Assembly (NCBI GenBank): GCA_022836615.1 | Contig: MU405245.1 | Location: 62,001 to 126,000 of the forward strand | DNA: 64,000 bases | From: Annulohypoxylon bovei var. microspora | Lineage: Eukaryota; Ascomycota; Sordariomycetes; Xylariales; Hypoxylaceae | Direction of reading: 5' to 3' | Part shown: one piece after another, positions 55,954 to 64,000 of the stretch | Numbering within the stretch: position 1 is the stretch's first letter | Layout: every line of letters starts with the position of its first letter | The notes under the pieces: generated by a model | Told to the model about the DNA's origin: nothing | Seen by the model: only the letters and a program-made list of their open reading frames with translations | Databases searched by the model: none | Translations under genes and position numbers: made by a program

Positions 55954-56493
55954 ATGCCCGCCGTCCGACCCAACACTGCCGTGCGGGCCACCCGGGCCCT
56001 GCAGCAGAAGTCTAAGCAATCCACAACCACATCAGTCAGACCCTTCTCTGCCACATCGCGAGCGCCCTCCTCCCACGGTCCTCAGTATGACCCTCCGACC
56101 GGCTGGCTATTTGGGGTAAAACCAGGCGAAAAATACCAGAAGGAGGGATGGGAGAACTCCTTCATCTACGGCTTCTGCGGAAGTATTGTTGTTGCTGCTA
56201 TTGCCTACGGCTTCAAGCCCGATACCTCGTAAGTCTTTATTTCTAGCTTCTATGACTATATAATAGAGGGTATGATGTCACATGGAACAGCGATACTATT
56301 ATATTATTAGTAGGGTGTGCGATCTAAAGTGGCGAAATGAGTCGCATTTACGTTCCCCTAGCAGTTATATACTGTCTTCAAACCACACCGGCTAACGCAT
56401 CATCGCTATAGGATACAAACATGGGCCTTGGAAGAGGCGCGACGAAGATTAGAAGCCGAGGGTATACTTGAGGATCCAGACAAGAAGAAATGA
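55954..56493 (+). CDS. Mitochondrial complex I subunit, NDUFB11/ESSS-like
   Basis: Exons 55954-56228 and 56412-56493 give 118 residues. A basic, Ser/Thr/Ala-rich presequence ends near RPFSATSRAPS. The mature part has PPTGWLFGVKPGEKYQKEGWE, the hallmark of this accessory subunit, one membrane helix (FIYGFCGSIVVAAIAYGF) and a charged tail ending DPDKKK. It sits in the inner mitochondrial membrane as part of NADH:ubiquinone oxidoreductase. Assignment rests on recalled family pattern. Confidence 0.8.
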
Positions 56494-56954
56494 TAGATCT
56501 TCATTGGTGAATGAATATTATAAACGGGAGTGAAAGTTGGCACAACAACACTGAATCGAGATTCGACTTGTACATGAAACCCCGGCTTTCCTTTTGACTC
56601 TCTGCGTCTCCGTTCTTCTAACGGAGGATCGCCTTCGATTAGAGAAACCATCATAGACGGATCGCCTCCAAGTTAGTGAGGCGGCATAGTACATGCAACA
56701 AACTGCAATTGATATTTTACTACCTAGTACACGACATGATTCACTTCTCGCCTGTCTACCAATTGACTCGAAACTTCTTTGGGGAATTATTATATCGTGC
56801 TCGAATTAGGTCTCTGTTTAACGATCTTTTAATAGGCCAGGTAAGTACGCCATCGCGCCGGGTCGACACCGTTTATATGTATGCATGAAGACAGTCCCAA
56901 GACCAATAATGCTCCCCTAACTCTACTCTCCTTTCTATGCCCCCCTTTTTTATT
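56494..56954. other. Convergent intergenic spacer
   Basis: 3' ends of the complex I subunit and BCAT genes meet here; small frames in several phases, none convincing. Confidence 0.5.
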
Positions 56955-58266
56955 CTAGCACTTGTGACTCCACTCGTGTTCCTCATCTCCGTACTGCCTC
57001 GCCTCGATCCAGTTCTTCATCTTCAGCGCGACTTCGCCAGACTCTTCCGTCTCGCTCAAGCCGCAGTCGACCAGGGTACCCCTCCAGCTGATCTTGCGGA
57101 CGGGGCTCACGATGGCGGCCGTGCCCGCGCCGAAGACCTCCATCAGTCTGCCCTCGAGCGAAGCCTCCTGCAGCTGCTTCATCGTGATCTTGCGCTCCGA
57201 GATGAGCCACCCCTCGGGGGCCAGCCTCTCGCGCGCCAGGCTCAGAATCGAGTCCCGCGTCACGCCTTCGAGGATGGTCCCGTCGAGAGGGGCCGTGATC
57301 AGCTCCTTCTGGCCGGTCTCGGCGTTCTTGATCGCCACGAACAGGTTCATGGTCCCGACTTCCGTCACATACTCCTCGGGCCCGAAGAGCCACAGGTTCT
57401 GCTGGAAACCTCGCGCCGCGGCCTCCAACTGAGGCAGGATGCAGGGCGCGTAGTTGGCGCCCAGCTTCTTGTCGCCGACGCCGCCGGGCCAGGCGCGCAC
57501 GGCGTAGTCGGTGGCCTCGAGGGACACGGCCTTGAAGCCGGTGGGGTAGTAGGGGCCCACGGGAGAGGCGATGACGAAGAGGAGGGCGGAGCCCGGGGCG
57601 CTGACGCCGAGGGTCTTCTGGGTGCCGATCAGGGTGGGGCGCAGGTACAGCGAGTAGCCGCGCTCCTCGGGGATGAAGCGCTCCTCAAGCTTGGCGAACT
57701 GGGCGATCAGGTCGATGAGCGAGGTGGGCTCGAAGGTGGGCAGCGCGATGCGGGCGGCGGACTTGTTGAAGCGCTCCATGTTCTTGTCCGGCCGGAACAG
57801 CCGGATCTCCCCCCGCGCGTCGCGGTACGCCTTCATGCCCTCGAAGCACTCGAAGGCGTAGTGAAACACGCAGGTCGCCGGGTCGAGCGACAGGTTCTGG
57901 TACGGCTGGATCGCGGGCGCGCGCCAGCCGTCGGCTTTAGTCCATTCGATCGTCAGCATGTGATCTGTTGCCGGTTGGGTTAGTTCGTGCCATCGGACAT
58001 TTTAGGTAGGTTCAGGTGGATGGACCTGTGAATTCTCGCCCGAAGATGAGCTCCGACGGGTCCTTGGGCGTCTTGGGCGACTGGGTCTTGGTGACGGAGA
58101 GCTTCGCGGGGTCGATGTCTACGGGCTTCGAGGTCGAGGCCGCCTCGGGCTTGATGCTGTACCATCGGCTTGCCGTCTGCTGGAGCGCTGGCAGCGCACG
58201 GGAGGAGGGGCGCGCGGCGGGTGCTCTGAGAGCCCTACCGCATCGCGGCAGAAGCTGGCGGAGCAT
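56955..58266 (-). CDS. Mitochondrial branched-chain amino-acid aminotransferase
   Basis: Exons 58266-58026 and 57964-56955 give 416 residues. A mitochondrial presequence rich in Arg and Ala ([20 protein letters not shown]) precedes the class IV PLP fold: [47 protein letters not shown], the Schiff-base Lys in [11 protein letters not shown], then [25 protein letters not shown] and [14 protein letters not shown]. It transaminates Val, Leu and Ile with 2-oxoglutarate. The intron 5' site reads GTCCAT, weaker than usual, but it restores TDHMLT across the join. The long plus-strand open frame opposite this gene is a GC-rich shadow. Confidence 0.95.
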
Positions 58267-59226
58267 AGTGCGTAGTAAGATTGAAGATTTTGTGTTCCAG
58301 GTAAGCGTACCGGTGTAGCACAGCGTAGTACGGAACTAGAAGAGACTAAATAGAGAATGTCTCGAAAATGTCGTCGCCCTTCAATTGGACCGAACAGACG
58401 CCCTTTGACTCATTGACCTTGCAGAGTGAATGGACGGGGCCGGACAAGGGTTGATTAATAAACGGCCCCAGTTTGCCTTTGTATCATCGATAGCAGCTAA
58501 AGAACGACCACTTAATAAGGGCCATTACTTGACTCGAATTGAAGAAAAAAAGTGCGGAATCATGCATTGGATTGGGATGACAAGCGATCTCGGAGGGCGC
58601 TAATGCGCATATGTAGGTACAAGACCTTTGTACCCCTACTAAGGGACGCGTCGGAACCAATCATGTCTAGGCTTTTACAGTGATTGGTGAGTTACACGAG
58701 GGGTCGGTGTCTGTAGGTGCCGTCGTAGCAATTAAGGTACATTTGTACTTCGTACTTGATATATTAGTGCCACATTAAGTGGGATCAAAATGATAAACAG
58801 CTGTGGCTTTAAAGATATGGGAATCTTTGCACCGCCTTACGAAGCGACAGGGGACCCCTGGTTGTCAGACAAGAGCTTAAGCTTGGCGTTGATTTCTACG
58901 TCCAGATACCAGATAAAAACGACTTCGAAAACTTGACTTGTCCTTATAACGCTTTATACGTCATTTACGAGGCGCATTACTTACGACTCTCCCATCGCGT
59001 GAATCTCGAAACGAGTGGATAAAAGTTCCGATATATCAGATGTCTTAGATGCCCATCGAGTCCATTGCCGATTAGCTCGATCGCAGCCTGGTTGCCCGAC
59101 TGCGCCATCCATCATCCAGGAGGATTGGGTATTAGAGGCGACGAACTTACAGGCACATGTCTCTCTTTACACACGATACTACGATATGAGGGCCGCTAGT
59201 CACCATATAATACACCGTCATCGATC
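58267..59226. other. Divergent promoter region (BCAT / pseudokinase)
   Basis: No coding text. Shared upstream region of two divergent genes; a TGACTCA word at 58406-58412 (plus-strand TGACTCATTGA) matches the general amino-acid control (Gcn4/CPC1) site, apt for the aminotransferase. Confidence 0.5.
58405..58412. promoter_or_regulatory. TGACTCA, candidate CPC1/Gcn4 site upstream of BCAT
   Basis: A perfect TGACTCA lies about 140 bp upstream of the BCAT ATG. Amino-acid biosynthetic genes in fungi are commonly controlled through this word. Binding is inferred. Confidence 0.5.
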
Positions 59227-62200
59227 ATGTTCTCCTCGCTGAAGAGCTTTTCCTCCCACATCAACTCTAGCTATTCCGTATCGCAAACCGTAGTCTCCAC
59301 AGCCGGTCCGTGGAAGATATACGATGCCAAGAAGAAATCGACGGGGAAGACCTACTCCGTCTTCGTCTTCGAGAAGAAGTCGATAGAGTCACACGGTAAG
59401 GAGTCCTTGGAATGCTGAGCAACATCATCAGGCGCTGATTTGGATTTGGCGATAGGAGGCGGTTCTCTTGGTCGATCTGGCGCAGCAGCCTTCAAGCGCT
59501 CCCTAGAAGAGGTTACGGAGCGCTTGAAGAAAGAAGCATCATCACTCGCTAGACTACGACACCCGAACATCCTAGAACTTGTCGAGCCCGTCGAGGAAAC
59601 CAGAGGAGGGGGCCTTCAATTCGTTACCGAACCAGTTACTACATCATTAGCAAGCCTCTTGCAAGAGAAAGATGATCAGGAGAGATCCGGCGGAGTAGGA
59701 GGCCGGTCCAGTCGATATGTCACCGAAGACTCTGACGGCACAAAACGTAGGCGGGAAATAGAGATTGACGAGCTCGAGATACAGAAAGGTTTGCTTCAGA
59801 TTAGCAAAGCTCTGGAGTTTCTGCATGAAAATGCCGGCCTCGTCCACGCAAACCTCACGCCTGATGCCATATTGATCAACTCGAAAGTGAGTCTCTATAC
59901 TTTTCAATGGCTTCTCAAGAGAGCTGTTTCGGTTTTATAAAATGACTCAAGATGGTGTCTCGCTCGTGAAACCATACTGAGACGAACCTTGCTAACATGT
60001 GGATAGTCTGATTGGAAAGTTAGTGGGCTTGCATTCTGTAGTCCACCGGAGGGTTCAACAAAACCAACTTCGGTTCAGCCTATCAGCCTTTCGGAAGTTC
60101 TCAACTTAGATCCTCGGCTACCTCGATATGTTCAAATCAATCTTGACTACACTTCGCCCGACTTCATCCTCGATAACAATCTCACCAGCTCTGCTGACAT
60201 GTTTTCATTGGGGCTTCTATGCATCGCGCTGTACAACTCGCCTCATAAATCTCCTATAGAAAGTAGTGGGAGTATCTCTGCGTACAAGAGATTATTCACG
60301 TCATCCTCATCCGTACCATCCTCCGGAAATGGATTTTTGTCGAAGAGGCCGCTGCCGAGGGACCTTTCGGCGCATGTCTTACCTCGGTTGATTACGAGAC
60401 GTCCTGCACAGCGGATGACGGCCCGTGAATTTCAGGAGAGCGAGTATTTCGATAACATCTTGATATCGACAATTCGATTCCTTGACGGTTTTCCGGCCAA
60501 GACGCCAAATGAGAAAGCCCAATTCATGAGAGGCCTCAACAAGGTTCTACCGTCCTTTCCAAAATCAGTCATGGAAAAGAAGGTACTCCCAGCGCTGCTC
60601 GAAGAGCTTAAGGACAAGGATCTCTTGTCTCTTATTCTCCAAAATGTCTTCAAGATTATGGAACTGCTGCCATCCTCAAGGCGAGCCTTCTCGGAGAAAA
60701 TACGACCGAGACTGAAGGAAATTTTCCTTGTCAATGCCAAGCAAGCGCAAGAGAAGGATCCAACAAGGGATGCTGGTTTGATGGTCGTTTTAGAAAATGC
60801 CAGCCAGATAGCTGAAAACTCTCCTGGAAAAGAGTTTAAAGATGGTAAGCCTATCTTTCCCTTATACCCACTCGACCATTCGAGGCCATGGCTTGTTGTG
60901 ACGTCAACCTTGAACTAATGAAATCGTCCAGATGTGTTACCAATTATTTTGGCGGCTATCGAGTCACCAACGCCTTCACTTGTTGATGCTTCTCTACGCA
61001 GCTTACCCGTCGTCTTGCCGGTTCTAGATTTCAGCACTATCAAGAATGAGCTATTCCCCATCATCGCCGCTGTTTTTAGCAAGACTAGCAGCTTGGCTAT
61101 CAAGGTCCGCGGCTGTAGAGCTTTCGTCATCCTTTGCGGCGGTTCGAACGAGTCATCATCGGCTGACGATGGGCTTGACGGCCTTGGACCGGATAAGAAA
61201 AAGAAGACATCGTCAAGCGCTCTAGACAAGTATACAATGCAAGAGAAGATTGTCCCGCTCATTAAAGTCATTAAAACTAAGGAGCCCGCGGTTATGATGG
61301 CAGCTCTAGATGTTTTGCGAGTAGTCGGGGATAACGCAGATGCCGACTTCGTAGCCATGGACATCCTACCCATCCTATGGAGTATGAGTTTGGGGCCTTT
61401 ATTAGACCTCAAACAATTTCAATCTTTCATGGAACTGATAAAGTCTCTTTCCAAAAAGGTTGAAGATGAGCAAATCAAGAAGCTGCAAGAACTTTCCACC
61501 ATGAACGGGGGAAGGGCGGCAACCCCTAATGATGACTTCATGGGGTTTGGAGGTGTTTCCGGAACAACGTTCGATGCATCGAATGGAGCTACGGAAGACG
61601 ATTTTGAGCGATTAGTCAAGGGAAGGTCTGTCGGAACCTCAAGTGATGCTATGGATGCAGGATGGGATGCTACTCCGGCGGCTGCTGCAACCACATCACC
61701 ACCCATCAAGTCACCCCAATTTGCCTGGTCGACACCCAGCCCTACTGCTAACGGCCCCTATAACCCTCCCAAAGCTCAATCTTCTTTCCGAACAGTCACT
61801 CCAGACCTCGCTCAGTTTGGAGCTTTAGCCCCTTCATCTACTCAATATTCGCAACCTCTGCAACCTACCATGGGCAATACAGCGAAGCCTATGTCGACGG
61901 GACCACAAAGCTCTTCAGCAGTCAATTGGTCCACCCCAGCTACCACAACCAACGCTTGGGCTTCAAGCTCGAATACTCCAATGTCACCGGCGGCCTCATC
62001 TTTCAGCAATGTAGGCTCGGGGATGTCGAACTTGACCCTCGGTCAATCGAGACCTTCAATGAACTCGTCTTCATCTTTTTCTCTCCCCCCGCCACCATCA
62101 AAGGGAAGCGCCACACCAACGAGTTTTAGTTTGGCCCCGCCGCCCGGAGGTGCCCAGAGACAGAACTCAACAACGTCCTTCAGTCAGCCTCCTACTAGCT

Positions 62201-62409
62201 TCGGTGGCATGCCTCATCAGCCCTCTGGAAGCATGGGCAGCATGATGAATTCGGGGGTAGGAAGCATGAATAGGAGTATGAGTAGCATGAGCAGTATGAT
62301 GGGTAGCATGAACACCATGACACCAATCCAGCCAGTATCCCAACCGCCGCCGCAGCAACAGCAAAAGCCTCCGGGGTCGGGCTTGGATAAGTACGAGAGC
62401 CTACTATGA
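59227..62409 (+). CDS. SCY1-like pseudokinase (SCYL2/CVAK104 type)
   Basis: Exons 59227-59395, 59456-59886, 60007-60844 and 60932-62409 give about 971 residues. The N-terminal kinase fold reads GPWKIYDAKKKSTGK, LRHPNILELVEPVEE and LEFLHENAGLVHANLTPDAI; the catalytic loop HAN replaces HRD and SDWKVSGLAF replaces DFG, so it is not expected to phosphorylate. An armadillo/HEAT-like helical region follows (LPALLEELKDKDLLSLILQN, VLPIILAAIESPTPSLVDAS), then a Ser/Gln/Met-rich tail ending GSGLDKYESLL. Relatives act in clathrin-coated vesicle traffic at Golgi and endosomes. Start chosen at the first Met of MFSSLKSFSSHINSSYSVSQ, the usual N-terminus. Confidence 0.93.
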
Positions 62410-64000
62410 ACAGATTAAAGAAGACCCAGCGAGTCACCGGTGTTATCGATGGGAACTCATTTCGTTTGATGTCAAGTTGATCACCATGCATGTAGCATTC
62501 AGGCTTGAATGTGAACTCTTTTCTTAGAACATGTTTGATGTGCGGATACCCGAATAGTTGATGTCTAGGAGATATTTGCATTAGGGATGGGGGGGTTGGG
62601 GAAGGGGTCGTAAAAGATTAATGTCCATGGGAATCTGGAGCAATGACATTCCCCCGTCTAGTTACTAGTTGCAATGTCCTGTCTGCGCCTGCAGGCGTAC
62701 TTTTGAATACAGTTTCATCGCAGCCCTACATATTCACACTTTACCGTTTAGGGCTACTTAGAACGGATGAAGTGCCAGACCAGGTTACGCAACTTACATC
62801 TCACACCAAACCCAGATAATAGTTGATTACCATAGAGGTACCACAATTAAAGGCTAAAATATAGCACTAAGGGGACAATAATTAGGTATCTTCTACAGCT
62901 AACCCAGCATACCAATATCCAGAGAGAGGATCCCCCAACAAGATGATTTCTCCTTGCGAAGATATGACTTTATCGAAGAACCTGTAGATAGTCTTCACAA
63001 GTAGGACTCCGTCGCTATCCACAGATTACTAGGCAAAGCTCCTATTTAATACCCCCTCGAAGAACGCCACACTTAAGGTGCCACCGCAGTCAAAAGCCAA
63101 CTCAAGAAATTGTGTCCCGGGAACCTACGTCGCAACAACATCATAAGCATCTAATCCTTGCTAAAAACCCACCGTTCAGCAAAGCTCACCCTTGTCTTCA
63201 TGCCGGCCACGAGAATCAGATACATATTTTAGCATCGTCACGAATTGGCCCGTCGCTAGGTATAAAAAGGTAGATTAACGAACGTTACTGATCCTTAGGT
63301 GCTTCAAGGACATCGAGTTCTCCGCTTATCCTATCCTATCCGATCAGACACATCGTCCGAGCCCGACCTAGGGATCTTGCCGACCTGTCGGAGGATGGCG
63401 ATAATTGGAAAGGAATATATGCATACCTATATATAATTGCTGCTCAGCATACGGGCTGAAGACAAGGAGAGAGGAGAGGGGCCGCGGATACACACGCCCG
63501 TCAAGGGAGTACTTGTCATGGTGTGGTGAGTTATACCTACGGGTCTAGCGGTCGCGAGAAAGACTGCTGGCGCCGTCCGGCAGCCACAACGTACGGCCCA
63601 TCCGCCGAGACGTCAAGGACGAGCAGCGAAGAGTGCCTTCCGTGAGGGTTATAGTGGTGTTTTGTCAGGGGGCTTCGCTACTTTTTTTTATCTTTTTTTT
63701 TTATATAGGATTAGAAGGGTGGTATCATAGCGGACCATTGACCCAGGCGCGCGCGTCAAAGTACATGGGTTTTCCTATGCGTGATCGTATGCGATATGGC
63801 CGATAGCATTATTTGAATGGACCAATTTTTTTACGAGACCAATCCAATTAAAGATGATCAGATAGTTGAACGAAATGCAGCAGATGAGATGATGAGACTA
63901 CTAGGTCGGTGTCGCAAACTTCACAGCGCCATGTTTCATGTTTCATGTTTCAGCAGTCTATTTCGACGGATAAATTGGTTGCCCTAGTAGTGTACATCAA
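62410..64000. other. Right-end intergenic region, no gene seen
   Basis: Contains the pseudokinase 3' end. Poly-T runs at 63683-63702 and a repeated CATGTTTCATGTTTCA at about 63931-63950. No open frame of note; possibly the promoter of a gene beyond the edge. Confidence 0.5.

Noticed and set aside
56937..57983. 348-codon plus-strand open frame
   Set aside because: Antisense shadow of the GC-rich BCAT exon; low-complexity Gly/Ala/Arg/Asp text without a domain.
1..64000. tRNA, rRNA or CRISPR arrays
   Set aside because: No tRNA cloverleaf, rRNA stretch or spaced repeat array was recognised by eye; short tRNA genes could still be missed.

Overview
The window is nuclear DNA of a filamentous ascomycete (Pezizomycotina). 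Genes are split by many 45-75 bp GT-AG introns with CTAAC-like branch sites, spacers are AT-rich, and the gene families are typical of the group: a non-reducing polyketide synthase, PDR-type ABC transporters, a Zn2Cys6 regulator, a PTH11-like receptor remnant and an RVT gene. Nothing seen fixes the genus. Exon borders below were read by eye from splice signals and protein continuity.

Region 1 (1-41.3 kb) looks like a secondary-metabolism and accessory region. It opens inside a non-reducing PKS (end of KS, then AT, PT, ACP, ACP, TE; orsellinate-synthase-like order). Next comes a class I terpene synthase (5492-7091) cut into eight exons, so that no single reading frame shows it; joined, it has DDxxD, NSE-like and RY motifs. 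Then follow an FAD oxidoreductase (TDA3-like), two orphan ORFs, a large intronless RVT (domesticated reverse transcriptase) gene, a PDR ABC transporter lacking its N-terminus and abutting a PTH11-like receptor lacking its N-terminal part, a P450, a truncated and frameshifted second P450, a nitrilase, a GST, an extended SDR reductase, an acyl-protein-thioesterase-like hydrolase, a Zn2Cys6 factor, an intact PDR transporter and a maleylacetate-reductase-type Fe-alcohol dehydrogenase.

Region 2 (42.4-62.4 kb) is conserved housekeeping DNA: an F-BAR/SH3 cytokinesis protein, seipin, a DUF7918 protein, a secreted beta-lactamase-type serine hydrolase, a complex I ESSS/NDUFB11-like subunit, a mitochondrial branched-chain aminotransferase and a SCYL2-type pseudokinase. 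The last 1.6 kb shows no gene.

Working hypothesis (inference): PKS and terpene synthase lie 745 bp apart on the same strand and could supply an aryl and a sesquiterpenyl unit to one product, as in the basidiomycete melleolides, with P450, SDR, hydrolase and transporters as tailoring and export functions. The block from the nitrilase to the Fe-ADH may instead be a separate detoxification or catabolic set with its own regulator and pump. Truncated genes (ABC, PTH11-like, P450) mark the middle of region 1 as rearranged and decaying.
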